Below are positions 44,680 through 53,925 of a stretch of DNA of 64,000 nt, one piece after another. Positions within the stretch are counted from its first letter, which is position 1, and every line of letters starts with the position of its first letter. Origin of the DNA: Novosphingobium sp. MW5 (lineage in GTDB: Bacteria; Pseudomonadota; Alphaproteobacteria; Sphingomonadales; Sphingomonadaceae); assembly GCA_025938935.1 (NCBI GenBank), contig JAPCWB010000001.1, positions 868,001-932,000 of the forward strand. Reading direction: 5' to 3'. Under the pieces are notes generated by a model. The model saw only the letters and a program-made list of their open reading frames with translations. It had not been told where the DNA came from and did not search any database. Made by a program: the position numbers and the translations under genes.

Positions 44680-46035
44680 ATGCGCTCGCTCTCCCGAATT
44701 TTCACGGCCTTCCTCGCGGCGGTCTTCTGCGTGCAGAGCGCGATGGCGCAATCGGTGCTGCGCGATGCGGAGACCGAGGCACTCTTCCGCGACATGGCGC
44801 GGCCGCTGGTAATCGCGGCAGGGCTCGATCCGAACAATGTCGACATCGTTCTGGTCAACGATCCCTCGATCAATGCCTTCGTTGTCGCGGGGCAGGCGGT
44901 CTACCTCCATTCCGGCCTGATCAACGCGGCTGACAGCGCCAACCAGGTACAGGGCGTGATTGCGCACGAACTGGGCCACATCACCGGCGGCCACGCGATC
45001 AGCGGTGAGAGCGCGGCGAAGGAAGCAAACGGCATCTCGATCCTCTCGCTCCTGCTGGGAGCCGCCGCTGCGGCGGCCGGCGGCGGTGAAGCGGCGATGG
45101 GCGTGATCATGGCGGGCCAGCAGGCGGCGCTCGGCAAATACCTCGCCTTCAGCCGCGCGCAGGAAAGCTCGGCTGACGCGGCAGGCGCGCAGTACCTGTC
45201 CAAAGCCGGCATCACTGGAAAGGGTTCGGTCGAATTCTTCAAGAAGCTCGCCAACCAGGCATACCGCGCCGGCTACAGCCAGAAAGAGCTGGGCGATTTC
45301 ATGAGCACGCACCCGCTCGAAAGTGACCGCATCGCCACCCTTTCCGACACCTATGTGAAAGACCCGGCTTATAACAAGCCGTCCGATCCGGAACTCGAAG
45401 CACGCTTCCGGCGGGTTAAGGCCAAGCTCTACGGATATCTGGCCGAGCCCGAGAACACGCTGCGCGCCTATCCGCTGACCGATACGGGCGTGCCCGCGCG
45501 CTATGCCCGGGCCTATGCCTGGCACAAGGAAGCCCTGATCGACAAGGCGATGGCCGAGACCGACGCCTTGCTGAAAGAGTCGCCGAACGATCCCTATTTC
45601 CTCGAGCTCAAGGGCCAGATCCTGCTCGAATCGGGCAAGCCTGCGGATGCCCTGGCCGACCTGCGCCGCGCAACTGACATCACCCAGAACCAGCCATTGA
45701 TCGCCACGACTTTCGGTCACGCGCTGGTGGCGACCGAGGACCCCAAGAACCTTGCCGAGGCGCAGCGGGTGCTGAAGGCCGCCGTCGCGCGTGACCGCGA
45801 GAATCCCTATGCCTGGTACCAGCTCGGCGTGGTCTATGCCGCCAATGGCGACCTGCCGCGTGCCCAGCTTGCCAGTGCCGAACAGCAGGTGATGACGCTG
45901 CGCTATCCCGAAGCCCTGCGCAATGCCGAGGCGGCGGAGGCGGGGCTGCCGCGCGGCACGCCGGACTGGATCCGGGCGCAGGATATTGCCATGCAGGCAC
46001 GCGCCGCGATTGAACGTGGGCGCAAGCGCCGCTAG
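44680..46035 (+). CDS. M48-family metalloprotease with TPR domain (BepA-like)
   Basis: A 451-residue periplasmic protein. A signal peptide (IFTAFLAAVFCVQSAMAQ) precedes an M48 zinc protease domain with HELGH near residue 97-101 and a second-site E in SRAQESSADAAG. The C-terminal half contains TPR-like repeats (ALIDKAMAETDALLKESPND; YAWYQLGVVYAANGDLPRAQ). This is the architecture of BepA/YfgC, which degrades or helps assemble outer-membrane proteins. The following gene is a DsbA-like thioredoxin, consistent with envelope protein quality control. Confidence 0.92.
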   Translation: MRSLSRIFTAFLAAVFCVQSAMAQSVLRDAETEALFRDMARPLVIAAGLDPNNVDIVLVNDPSINAFVVAGQAVYLHSGLINAADSANQVQGVIAHELGHITGGHAISGESAAKEANGISILSLLLGAAAAAAGGGEAAMGVIMAGQQAALGKYLAFSRAQESSADAAGAQYLSKAGITGKGSVEFFKKLANQAYRAGYSQKELGDFMSTHPLESDRIATLSDTYVKDPAYNKPSDPELEARFRRVKAKLYGYLAEPENTLRAYPLTDTGVPARYARAYAWHKEALIDKAMAETDALLKESPNDPYFLELKGQILLESGKPADALADLRRATDITQNQPLIATTFGHALVATEDPKNLAEAQRVLKAAVARDRENPYAWYQLGVVYAANGDLPRAQLASAEQQVMTLRYPEALRNAEAAEAGLPRGTPDWIRAQDIAMQARAAIERGRKRR

Positions 46036-46044
46036 GCCCGCGCC

Positions 46045-46803
46045 ATGTCTGACCAAAAGCCAAGCAACCGCCGCACCCTGCTCATCGCTATCGCCTGCGT
46101 CGCGGCCGGGCTTGCGCTCGGCTGGGGCTGGCAGCAGTGGCGGCACTCGGCCAATCCGGCCGCCTCGCTTTCGAGCGGAGACCGCGCGGCTATCGAACAG
46201 GTGGTCCACGATTACCTGATCGAGCACCCCGAAGTCCTGCCCAAGGCGATGGAGGCGCTCCAGCGAAAGGAGAACGCCAGCGCGCTATCGGGTATTCGCG
46301 GCGATGTGATGAAAGAATGGCCGGGCCAGGTGCTGGGCAACCCCGCGGGCAAGGTCACGCTGGTCGAATTCACCGATTTCGCCTGCACCTATTGCCGCCA
46401 GAGCGAGGCCGATGTTGACGCGCTGATCCGTTCGAACCCTGAGCTGAAGGTAGTGATCCGCCAGCTGCCGATCCTCTCGCCCGAAAGCGCCGATGCCGCC
46501 AAGTGGGGCATGGCCGCGGCCGAGCAGGGCAAGTACTCCGCCTTCCACCACGCCATGTATGCCGCCGGAAAGCCGGATGCCCGCACGATCGAGGCGGCGG
46601 CGAGGACCGCCGGTCTGGACATGGCGCGCGCCCAGAAGGCGGTTGCCGATCCGCGGCTTGAAGCCGAGCTTGCCCGCAATATCGAATTCGCACGCCAGCT
46701 CGGCTTCAACGGCACGCCCAGCTGGGTTGTGGGCGATACCCTGCTTTCGGGCGCCGTCGGCAAGGAACGCCTGCAGGCCGCGATCAAGGAATCGCAGAGC
46801 TGA
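46045..46803 (+). CDS. DsbA-family thiol oxidoreductase
   Basis: A 252-residue protein with an N-terminal membrane anchor (LLIAIACVAAGLALGWGW) and a thioredoxin_4/DsbA-like domain. The active site is CTYC in TDFACTYCRQSE. A cis-proline loop (FNGTPSWVVGD) and helical insertion follow. It forms or isomerises disulfides in envelope proteins. It lies between two M48-type proteases, 9 bp after the first, and its stop overlaps the candidate CTG start of the second. Confidence 0.9.
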   Translation: MSDQKPSNRRTLLIAIACVAAGLALGWGWQQWRHSANPAASLSSGDRAAIEQVVHDYLIEHPEVLPKAMEALQRKENASALSGIRGDVMKEWPGQVLGNPAGKVTLVEFTDFACTYCRQSEADVDALIRSNPELKVVIRQLPILSPESADAAKWGMAAAEQGKYSAFHHAMYAAGKPDARTIEAAARTAGLDMARAQKAVADPRLEAELARNIEFARQLGFNGTPSWVVGDTLLSGAVGKERLQAAIKESQS

Positions 46804-47762
46804 GACCTTCGCGGGCCCCGGCGGCGCTAGCTGCCGCGCTGGCGCTGGCGCTTGCGGGCGCGGGTCCGTTGCAGGCTGCGGATCGCTTGCTGGCAGACGC
46901 CTTTCGCGGACTGCAAGCGGACGATGAGCGGGTCAACGTCATCGGCTTTCGCATCATCACGGCCAATGCCCCGTTCTGCGATGAACGCACCTCTGCCACG
47001 GGGCTGCTGCTGACCGACATTGCCGCCTATCGCAGTCCGCGGGATATCCGGGATGTGCTGGGCCTTTCGGGCGACATTGCCGTCCAGGCGGTGGCGCCGG
47101 GTTCACCCGCGGGCCGCGCCGGGATTGTGGCAGGGTCGGAATTGCTCGCCATCGACGGCAATGCGCCTGCCGTGCTGGCCGGCCGAACGCCCGGCAGTAC
47201 GACACGGCTGAACGCGCTGCATGATTATATCGAAGTGATGGTCGGACGTGCGGGCGAAGTCAGGCTCGGCCTGAAGGATGGCATCAGGTCCCTGCGCGGG
47301 GTGCCAGCCTGCCATGTCCACTTCGAGCTGACCACCGATGGCAAGGGCGCTCAGGCCGGCGATGGTCTGGTCCAGGTGAGCCGGAAGATGCTGGCGGAGA
47401 CACGATCGGACGATGAGGCCGCCTTCGTGATCGCGCACGAAACGGCGCATATCGTGCTTGGCCATCAGGCTCGGCGCAAGGCAGCCAGCAAGGCGCGGGC
47501 CGTGGTGCTTGAGACCGAGCGCGAGGCTGACCGGATTGCCGTCTGGCTGATGGCCAATGCCGGTTACGATCCTTCGCTCGCGCCCGGCCTCCTGCGGCGG
47601 CGCGGGGCCAAGGGCCTCGCCGCGCTGTTCCCCGAGCCCTACCACGACCGGGCCGAAGTCCGCGCACGCATGGTTGAGGGAGAGCTTGCCGCAATGCGCG
47701 CGGCCCCCGCTGCCGAGAACGGACTGAAAGATTGGCGCGGGGCGCTTATTCGCCGTCCGTAA
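46800..47762 (+). CDS. Periplasmic M48-like metallopeptidase with PDZ-like domain
   Basis: A protein of about 320 residues. If begun at the CTG at 46800 it has a clean signal peptide (RAPAALAAALALALAGAGPL); the next usable codon, TTG at 46869, would lose it. CTG overlaps the upstream TGA (CTGA), a usual coupling arrangement. A PDZ-like segment (VAPGSPAGRAGIVAGSELLAIDG) precedes the zinc site HETAHIVLGH and the third ligand in ETEREADRIA. It is probably an envelope protease. Confidence 0.82.
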   Translation: MRPSRAPAALAAALALALAGAGPLQAADRLLADAFRGLQADDERVNVIGFRIITANAPFCDERTSATGLLLTDIAAYRSPRDIRDVLGLSGDIAVQAVAPGSPAGRAGIVAGSELLAIDGNAPAVLAGRTPGSTTRLNALHDYIEVMVGRAGEVRLGLKDGIRSLRGVPACHVHFELTTDGKGAQAGDGLVQVSRKMLAETRSDDEAAFVIAHETAHIVLGHQARRKAASKARAVVLETEREADRIAVWLMANAGYDPSLAPGLLRRRGAKGLAALFPEPYHDRAEVRARMVEGELAAMRAAPAAENGLKDWRGALIRRP

Positions 47763-48336
47763 GGCCGGAATAGATGCCGGTTAGCGGTCGTTCCATAACC
47801 CGCCGCAGCATTGGTTCGAAGAAGCTGAGCGGGGCGGTGTCGTAAGCCGCGTCGAACGCGGCCTGGTCGTATTTCTCGCAAAACTCGGCGCAGGCCTCGA
47901 AATGCGGATGGCCGCGGAAGTTTTCGCGCAGGTCACGGTCCCAGCCGAGGTGGTGGAAGAAGTAGTAACCCTGGAAAATGCCGTGCTGCTCGCAGATCCA
48001 GCGCAGTTCCTCTGACACGAAGGGCTTGATCATGGCGGCGGCAATGTCGGGATGGTTGAAGGTGCCCAGCGTGTCGCCCACGTCATGCAGCAGGGCCATC
48101 ACGACATAGGCCTCGTCGCGGCCATCGCGGTGCGCGCGCGTTGCGGTCTGCAGGCAGTGCTGCAGCCGGTCGATGGGGAAGCCGCCGTGGTCGCCGTCAA
48201 GCAGCGTCAGGTGCGCCATCACCCGATCAGGCAGCGACTTGCCGAAAGTGGTCATTTCGCGCGCGATAATCGCCCAGTCCTGCTGGGTGCCTTCGGTCAA
48301 GGCCGTGAACTTCGCGCATTCATTGCTGCCGTGCAC
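47746..48336 (-). CDS. HD-domain phosphohydrolase-like protein
   Basis: A 196-residue protein with HD-domain metal-binding motifs: HCLQTATRAHRDG, ALLHDVGDTLG and later HHLGWDRD. Proteins of this type resemble small inosine-oxygenase or metabolic phosphohydrolase folds; the substrate is unknown. The GTG at 48336 follows AGGAGAG and is preferred to a longer version from 48456 that is rich in arginine. It overlaps the end of the convergent protease gene by 17 bases. Confidence 0.85.
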   Translation of the reverse strand: MHGSNECAKFTALTEGTQQDWAIIAREMTTFGKSLPDRVMAHLTLLDGDHGGFPIDRLQHCLQTATRAHRDGRDEAYVVMALLHDVGDTLGTFNHPDIAAAMIKPFVSEELRWICEQHGIFQGYYFFHHLGWDRDLRENFRGHPHFEACAEFCEKYDQAAFDAAYDTAPLSFFEPMLRRVMERPLTGIYSGLTDGE

Positions 48337-48485
48337 AGATGCTCTCCTGCGCCTCACCCTTTTCCCAGCACGCGAGGCTAGCGGCTGCCTGCGTGTTGGC
48401 AAGTGGCGCGCGACGGTGTGAGCGCGGGCCGTGCCGGAATGAAGCAGGATTCCCACCGCCGCGAATCCGATCTAGGATGGTCCTC

Positions 48486-48989
48486 ATGACGAGCCTAACC
48501 GTGAATGGCAGCCCGCTGGCCTTCCAGATGGACCCGCAGACCCCGCTGCTCTGGGCGCTGCGCGACGGCGCCAACCTGACCGGCGCGAAATATGCCTGCG
48601 GAGAGGGCTTCTGCGGCGCCTGCAACGTGCTGGTCGATGGCGAGGTGCGCGCCGCGTGCACGATCTCGCTGGGCGAGGCCGAGGGACGCACGGTGACGAC
48701 TATCGAGGGCCTGTCGTCCGATGGCTCACACCCGATGCAGCAGGCCATGGTGCTCGAAGGCGCGGTGCAGTGCGGGTTCTGCTCGCCCGGGATCGTCATG
48801 GCCGGGGCGGCGCTGCTCACGCGCAATGCCGATCCTGGCGAGATGGAGATCCGCGAGGCGCTGACCAACCTCTGCCCCTGCGGCACTTATCCGCGCCTTG
48901 TCCGCGCGGTCCAGCGCGCGGGGCGCATCGCGCGCGGGGTGGAGCCGGCCCCGAAGTCCGGTCCCGTCCCTGCGCTGAAGTCTCTTTAG
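48486..48989 (+). CDS. [2Fe-2S] subunit of a xanthine-dehydrogenase-type molybdoenzyme (IorA/CoxS-like)
   Basis: A 167-residue protein with two [2Fe-2S] motifs: CGEGFCGACNV with a later C (AACTIS) in the plant-ferredoxin-like domain, and CGFCSPG plus CPCGTYPRL in the helical domain. It passes electrons from a molybdopterin catalytic subunit, as in isoquinoline 1-oxidoreductase. No catalytic or FAD subunit is next to it; the following gene is a siderophore receptor on the opposite strand. It is therefore an orphan subunit here. AGGA precedes the ATG at 48486. Confidence 0.88.
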   Translation: MTSLTVNGSPLAFQMDPQTPLLWALRDGANLTGAKYACGEGFCGACNVLVDGEVRAACTISLGEAEGRTVTTIEGLSSDGSHPMQQAMVLEGAVQCGFCSPGIVMAGAALLTRNADPGEMEIREALTNLCPCGTYPRLVRAVQRAGRIARGVEPAPKSGPVPALKSL

Positions 48990-51091
48990 AACTTCAGCCG
49001 CGCGGTCATCCGGGCGTTGAGCGGCTTGCCGGTGGCAATGTTGTTGTCGCTGTGGGCGCTCGGGTAATAGGTTGCGTCGGTCAGGTTCTCGACGTTGAAC
49101 TGCACGGCAAAGCGGTCGGTCACGTCGAAGAACACGGCGGCGTCGACGCGGGTGAAGGCGGGCAGGACTACCGAATTGCTGATCGACGCGAACTGGCTCG
49201 ATTGGTGGACCACGCCAAGACCGAGGCCGATACCCTTGGTCACATTGTAGCGCGTCCACAGCGAGACCTGGTCGCGCGGCAGCTTGTCTAGCCTGCGACC
49301 AGCGGGTGCGGCGGTTGTCGTGCTGCGGATCTCGCCGGTCTGGTGGGCATAGCCAAGGCTCGCTTGCCAGTTGTCGGTGATCTGCCCGGCTATCGAGGCT
49401 TCGAACCCGCGCACGCGGCTCGAACCGGTGAGGACCGGGTTGCCGGTCAGCGGATCGGTGGCGCGGGTGTTGGTGCGGTCAAGCTGGAACACGGCGGCGG
49501 TCAGGGCGAGGGCGGGGGTCAGGTCCCACTTTGCCCCGGCTTCCAGCGTGCGGAACTCTTCCGGCGCCAAGGTCTGCAGGTTGGCGGCGAGCGTGGTGAA
49601 CTGGTCGCCGGTCTGCGGCAGGAAGCTCTTGGCATAGCTGGCGTAGAGCGAGATGTTTGGCTGTGGCTTCACCACCAGGCCGAAGCGCGGTGACCACTTG
49701 CCATCGCTGCGGCCCGTCACCGTCCCGTTGACCAGATTGGTCGCCTCGATGCGGAAGTCGTCATAACGCAGGCCGGCGATAAGCTGGAGATGGTCGCCGA
49801 TCTCGATCTGGTCTTGCACATAGGCGGAGAGCGAGCGGACGGCAGACTGGTTGCGGCTGGGTGCTGCCCAGCTCACCGCTGGCACGGTGATCCTTAGTGC
49901 GAGCGGTGCCGGATAGCTGGTTTTGCCCGAGAAGAGGGCATCTTCGCGGCCTGACAGCGTGGACTGGTCGCTCGCTTCCATGCCGACCAGCAGCGTGTGC
50001 TTGAGACCGCCGGTATTTCCGTTCCACACCAAGTTCGCCTGTCCGATCCAGTTGTCGCGCGTCGTGCTGCTGCGATAGCCGGTCAGCGATACCAGGGTGC
50101 GCGTGTCATTGACCAAGCCGGGCAGGATGTTGCCGTAGTACTTGTCGTAAGTCGCGTACTGGCCGATCACGTTGAAGGTGAGTCCCTCGGCCAGTTCGTG
50201 GTCGAGCCGCAGGCGGGCGAAGTGGGCGGTTACCGTGCTGCGGTTGACAGCCGGATCGCCGAAGAAGGTGTCGTCGAAACCGGAAATTGGCGCTGAGGGT
50301 GCGGCAATCGTGCCCCCCGGTGCGGCGGGCACGCCGCGGTCGGTGGTGCGGTCATCCTCGACATACTCGTAAGCGAGGCTCAGTTTGGTCCTATCGCCCA
50401 GCTTGAAGCCCAGCGTCGGGGCGACGCCGAGGAAGTGGCCGCCGTAATAGTCACGATGATTGTCGAATTCCTCGTAAGTGGCATTGGTGCGCAGCGCGAC
50501 TGCCTCACCGATCGCGAGATTGACGTCGCCAGAGGCCGACCAGGCGCCAAAGCTGTCGCCGCTAACGGACAGGCCGTAGCGGTTGTCGCCGATTACCGGC
50601 ACCTTTGACACGCGGTTGACCACGCCGCCGCCGCCGCCGCGGCCGAACAGCAGGGCGTTCGAGCCCTTCAGGACCTCGACCCGCTCGGTGTTGTAGAGCG
50701 GGCGGTAGTACTGTGCGTCATCGCGCACGCCATCGAGGTAGAAGTCCGCCGTGGTCGACTGGCCGCGGATGGAGATCTGGTCGCGGTGACCCTCGCCCTG
50801 CGCCAGCGTCACGCCCGGAACATAGCGCAGCGCATCGTTGAGCTGTTCGATGCCCTGGTCATCAAGCTGTTCGCGCGAGATCGAGGTAACCGACTGCGGC
50901 GTATCGAGCAGCGGGGTGCCGGTCTTCAGGCTGCTGGCCGAATCGGCCTTGTAGCCTTCCTCATGGTGGCCCTCGACGACAATTGGCGCATCCGCCGCAA
51001 GCTCTTCCGCCGCGGAAATCTGCGGCACGGCAAGTGCCAGCGCGGCAGTGGAGAGGCGGATCAAGGACCGGATCGGGAGGGACAAGAGCAT
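48986..51091 (-). CDS. TonB-dependent siderophore receptor
   Basis: A protein of about 701 residues. It has a signal peptide (LIRLSTAALALAVPQISAAE), a plug domain (TPLLDTPQSVTSISREQLDD) and a 22-strand beta-barrel ending in ARLTARLKF-type aromatic termination (MTARLKF). It imports a ferric siderophore, probably hydroxamate or catecholate, across the outer membrane. Two Fur-like boxes lie just upstream, one covering the longer possible N-terminus (51115), which supports the ATG at 51091. The end overlaps the iron-sulphur subunit gene by four bases. Confidence 0.9.
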   Translation of the reverse strand: MLLSLPIRSLIRLSTAALALAVPQISAAEELAADAPIVVEGHHEEGYKADSASSLKTGTPLLDTPQSVTSISREQLDDQGIEQLNDALRYVPGVTLAQGEGHRDQISIRGQSTTADFYLDGVRDDAQYYRPLYNTERVEVLKGSNALLFGRGGGGGVVNRVSKVPVIGDNRYGLSVSGDSFGAWSASGDVNLAIGEAVALRTNATYEEFDNHRDYYGGHFLGVAPTLGFKLGDRTKLSLAYEYVEDDRTTDRGVPAAPGGTIAAPSAPISGFDDTFFGDPAVNRSTVTAHFARLRLDHELAEGLTFNVIGQYATYDKYYGNILPGLVNDTRTLVSLTGYRSSTTRDNWIGQANLVWNGNTGGLKHTLLVGMEASDQSTLSGREDALFSGKTSYPAPLALRITVPAVSWAAPSRNQSAVRSLSAYVQDQIEIGDHLQLIAGLRYDDFRIEATNLVNGTVTGRSDGKWSPRFGLVVKPQPNISLYASYAKSFLPQTGDQFTTLAANLQTLAPEEFRTLEAGAKWDLTPALALTAAVFQLDRTNTRATDPLTGNPVLTGSSRVRGFEASIAGQITDNWQASLGYAHQTGEIRSTTTAAPAGRRLDKLPRDQVSLWTRYNVTKGIGLGLGVVHQSSQFASISNSVVLPAFTRVDAAVFFDVTDRFAVQFNVENLTDATYYPSAHSDNNIATGKPLNARMTARLKF

Positions 51092-51097
51092 TTCCTT

Positions 51098-51116
51098 AAT
51101 GAGAACCATTCGCAAT
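51098..51116. promoter_or_regulatory. Fur box 1
   Basis: AATGAGAACCATTCGCAAT resembles the 19-base Fur palindrome with NATGAGAA and inverse half-sites, and lies immediately upstream of the receptor start at 51091. Iron-dependent repression is inferred. Confidence 0.6.
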
Positions 51117-51128
51117 AAATATGCCGCT

Positions 51129-51147
51129 AATGCGAATCGTTCTCATT
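51129..51147. promoter_or_regulatory. Fur box 2
   Basis: AATGCGAATCGTTCTCATT is nearly the exact reverse complement of box 1 and closer to the Fur consensus. The two boxes in tandem are typical of strongly iron-repressed receptor promoters. Confidence 0.7.
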
Positions 51148-51236
51148 GACAAGGATCAAATTGCGAGGCTGATTTTTAGCCGCTAGTGCGATGGCAAGCG
51201 GCGGCACCAAGCTCGCCCATGACAACGAGGACGCAA

Positions 51237-51581
51237 ATGAAGGCGACGATCTGGCACAACCCGAACTGCGGAACCTCGCGCAAGACGCTGGCGATCCTGC
51301 AGGAAACGCCCGGGGTGGACGTGACCATCGTCGAATACCTCAAGAACCCGCCCTCGGCCGAAAAGCTCGGCCAGCTTTACCGCGACGCCGGAATCACCCC
51401 GGCCCAGGGCCTGCGCCTGCGCGGCACCGATGCAGAGGAGCGCGGACTGCCGCAGGCGAGCGACAGCGAAGTCCTTGCCGCCATGGCTGCCGAGCCGGTG
51501 CTGATCGAACGCCCGCTGGTCGAAACCGACAAGGGCGTGCGGCTCTGCCGTCCGCAAGAAAAGGTCCACGAGATCCTCTGA
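51237..51581 (+). CDS. arsC: Arsenate reductase (ArsC, glutaredoxin-dependent type)
   Basis: A 114-residue ArsC of the E. coli/Spx superfamily. The catalytic Cys is in IWHNPNCGTSRKTLAIL, and the arginine-containing LIERPLVETDKGVRLCRP completes the site. It reduces arsenate to arsenite using glutathione and glutaredoxin. No other ars gene is near, so it may be a housekeeping or detoxification single copy. The start at 51237 matches the family N-terminus (MKATIWHNPNC). Confidence 0.93.
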   Translation: MKATIWHNPNCGTSRKTLAILQETPGVDVTIVEYLKNPPSAEKLGQLYRDAGITPAQGLRLRGTDAEERGLPQASDSEVLAAMAAEPVLIERPLVETDKGVRLCRPQEKVHEIL

Positions 51582-51685
51582 CCCGTCCTTGCCCGGCACA
51601 GCCGGTCCCTATTGGCTTGCCAAGCAGAGGCAAATTTGCAAACGCCACACACCCTTATGATGCCGCTTTCGGACACCTCTCCCCT

Positions 51686-52327
51686 ATGACGAGCAGTGAG
51701 ATTGCCCGCGAACCCCTGGCGCGCCGGATCATGCGCCGAGTATCGCGCCTGCTGGGACCGCGAGGGGTCTTCCTCGAAGGGTTCCTCGAACACCCGGTGA
51801 TGGTCGGATCGATCATTCCGTCCTCGCGCTTCACCATCGCCAAGATGCTGGGGCCGGTGAAGTGGGACGAGTGCAAGGTCTTTGTCGAATATGGCCCCGG
51901 CGTCGGCACTTTCTGCCGCCCGGTGCTCAGCCGCCTGCGCCGCGACGGGCAGCTGATCGTGATCGATACGAACCCGCTGTTCATCGATTACCTGCGCACG
52001 ACGATCACCGACAGCCGCTTTTCCGCGGTGCTGGGATCGGCTGCCGACGTCGAGGAAATCGTCCGCGCGCATGGGCACGACCATGCCGATTACGTGCTTT
52101 CGGGCCTGCCGTTTTCAACCTTGCCAGACGGTGTTGGACCGGCGATCGCTTCGGCCACGCACCGCGTGCTGCGCCCCGGCGGCGCCTTCCTGGTCTACCA
52201 GTTCACCGCCAAGGCGCGGGACTTCATGGCCAAGCACTTCACCCGCATCGACAAGGGCTTCGAGCTGCTGAACGTGCTGCCCTGCTTCCTGTTCTGGGGC
52301 TGGAAGGATACCGCCGCCGACGATTGA
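51686..52327 (+). CDS. Class I SAM-dependent methyltransferase, phospholipid N-methyltransferase-like
   Basis: A 213-residue methyltransferase. Motif I is VEYGPGVGTFCRPVLSRL; the acidic loop is VIDTNPLFIDYL. The N-terminus (FLEGFLEHPVMVGSIIPSSR) resembles PmtA-like phospholipid N-methyltransferases and rRNA-dimethylase-like relatives. It may methylate phosphatidylethanolamine, but the substrate is not proven. The ATG at 51686 is selected over a long upstream extension through arsC. Confidence 0.8.
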   Translation: MTSSEIAREPLARRIMRRVSRLLGPRGVFLEGFLEHPVMVGSIIPSSRFTIAKMLGPVKWDECKVFVEYGPGVGTFCRPVLSRLRRDGQLIVIDTNPLFIDYLRTTITDSRFSAVLGSAADVEEIVRAHGHDHADYVLSGLPFSTLPDGVGPAIASATHRVLRPGGAFLVYQFTAKARDFMAKHFTRIDKGFELLNVLPCFLFWGWKDTAADD

Positions 52328-52342
52328 GGCAGGCGGACAGCT

Positions 52343-53184
52343 TCAGCCGAATGTCTCGTCCAGCGACCGTGCCGAGACACCCGCAAGTTGTGCGTGGACG
52401 GCGGCCAGAACGGCGCTGGCGATCACGCCGACAACCGCGCTGATCGCGCCTGACAGGATCCCCGCCAGGATCAGCGTGACCTCACCCGGCTCGCCGCCGC
52501 TCGCCATGCCGGTCACTGCGCCGATGACGATCATTACGATCACCGCGATCACGACATAGGCGATGAACAGCAGGGCAAAGAAACCCAGCAGCTTGAAAGC
52601 ATTACCCCCGTCAGCCGCCACGAGCGGACCAGCGCGGTTACCGGGTTCAGGGTGTTTTCAACCACGATCACCGGCAGGGTCATCGACAGGCGCACGGTAA
52701 GGGCTAGCACAAAGGCGAAGATCGCGATGAACATGAGCGCGGCTCCCAGCCCGCCGAGCACAGCGGCGATCATTCCGCCAACTACGGCAACCAGCGTCAG
52801 GCCGATCATCAGGCCGATATAGCCCAGGATCACCGCGCCCAGCAGCGTCGGCAAGTATTTGACGCCGCGTCCGATCGCCTCGCCCACGGTAGGCCGCGTG
52901 CGGTCGGTCAGCAGGACCAGCACGGCAAGGTAGCCGATGAACCCGGCAATCATCGCGCCCAGGCCAAAGCCCATGATCTTGCCGAACTCGGCTTCGATGA
53001 TGCCGTTCAGCACCTCGCGGTTGGCCATGTTCTCCATGATGCGCGCCTGCACGTCGCCCAGGAAGAACGAAGTTGCGACGCTCGGAACCAGGAAGAACAC
53101 ACCCGCTACCGGCACCAGCAACGACCGGCAGGCCTTCACGGCGGCCATGGCTTCGAGCCAGGCGCGGTTGCTGTCGAATTTCAT
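52343..53184 (-). CDS. Membrane protein, YciC-like (DUF975-type) family (frameshifted)
   Basis: About 281 codons with roughly six hydrophobic helices ([60 protein letters not shown]). It is a bacterial multi-pass protein of a poorly studied family. Segment [20 protein letters not shown] is a typical conserved element, followed by [11 protein letters not shown]. The frame breaks at the five-C run at 52605-52609 (GGGGG on the coding strand); one more G restores [14 protein letters not shown]. The stop and flanks are intact, so sequencing error is likely. Confidence 0.75.
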
Positions 53185-53247
53185 CTTCTAGGTTCCTCCG
53201 GATGCTTGCCCCTTGATAACCACGGCAAAGACCGGCAGGCAACCGGC

Positions 53248-53925
53248 ATGGTCGAAGGGCTCCCCAGTGGCATCGAATGGCGCGTGGATAGCGAGCGCGT
53301 TCCCTATCGCGCCGCGCTCGATGAAATGGCCGCGCGCAATGCCGCCATCGCCGCGGGCGAGGCGGAGGAACTGGTCTGGCTGCTCGAGCATCCGCCGGTT
53401 TATACGGCGGGGACCAGCGCCGCTTCGGCCGAACTGCTCGATCCGCGCTTCGAAGTGGTCGAGGCGGGGCGCGGCGGGCGCTATACCTACCACGGCCCCG
53501 GACAACGCGTCGGCTACGTCCTGCTCGACCTGCGCAAGCGCGCCCGCGACGCGCGCGGCTTTGTCCACGCGCTCGAAGGCTGGGTGATCGACACCTTGCG
53601 CGATTTCGGCATCGAATCCTGGCGGGTCGAGGGCCGCGTCGGCATCTGGACGCGCGATGTCGACGGCAGCGAGGCGAAGATCGGCGCGATCGGCGTGCGG
53701 ATCCGCAAATGGGTGACGATGCACGGTTTCTCGGTCAACATCGCGCCCGACCTGTCGCATTTCGGCGGCATCGTGCCCTGCGGCATCGGCGATGCCGGGG
53801 TTACCAGCCTCGAAAGGCTGGGTGTGAGCCTTGCCATGGAGGACTGGGATCGGGCATTGCTGGCGCGCGCCGGGGATTTCCTCGCGCGGCTCGACATTCC
53901 CTGCCCCCCGGAAGGAACCGCATGA
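53248..53925 (+). CDS. lipB: Octanoyl-[acyl-carrier-protein]:protein octanoyltransferase (LipB)
   Basis: A 225-residue LipB, which moves octanoate from acyl-carrier protein to lipoate-dependent enzymes. Visible elements are [48 protein letters not shown] and the catalytic Cys in [14 protein letters not shown]. The start at 53248 gives normal family length. It overlaps the following lipoprotein gene by an ATGA-type junction. Confidence 0.95.
   Translation: MVEGLPSGIEWRVDSERVPYRAALDEMAARNAAIAAGEAEELVWLLEHPPVYTAGTSAASAELLDPRFEVVEAGRGGRYTYHGPGQRVGYVLLDLRKRARDARGFVHALEGWVIDTLRDFGIESWRVEGRVGIWTRDVDGSEAKIGAIGVRIRKWVTMHGFSVNIAPDLSHFGGIVPCGIGDAGVTSLERLGVSLAMEDWDRALLARAGDFLARLDIPCPPEGTA

Noticed and set aside
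43190..46227. Long minus-strand ORFs (493 and 519 codons) opposite the PAS-like and M48 genes
   Set aside because: High-GC antisense shadows. The plus strand has signal peptide, HELGH and TPR motifs, while the minus ORFs lack starts, motifs and normal composition.
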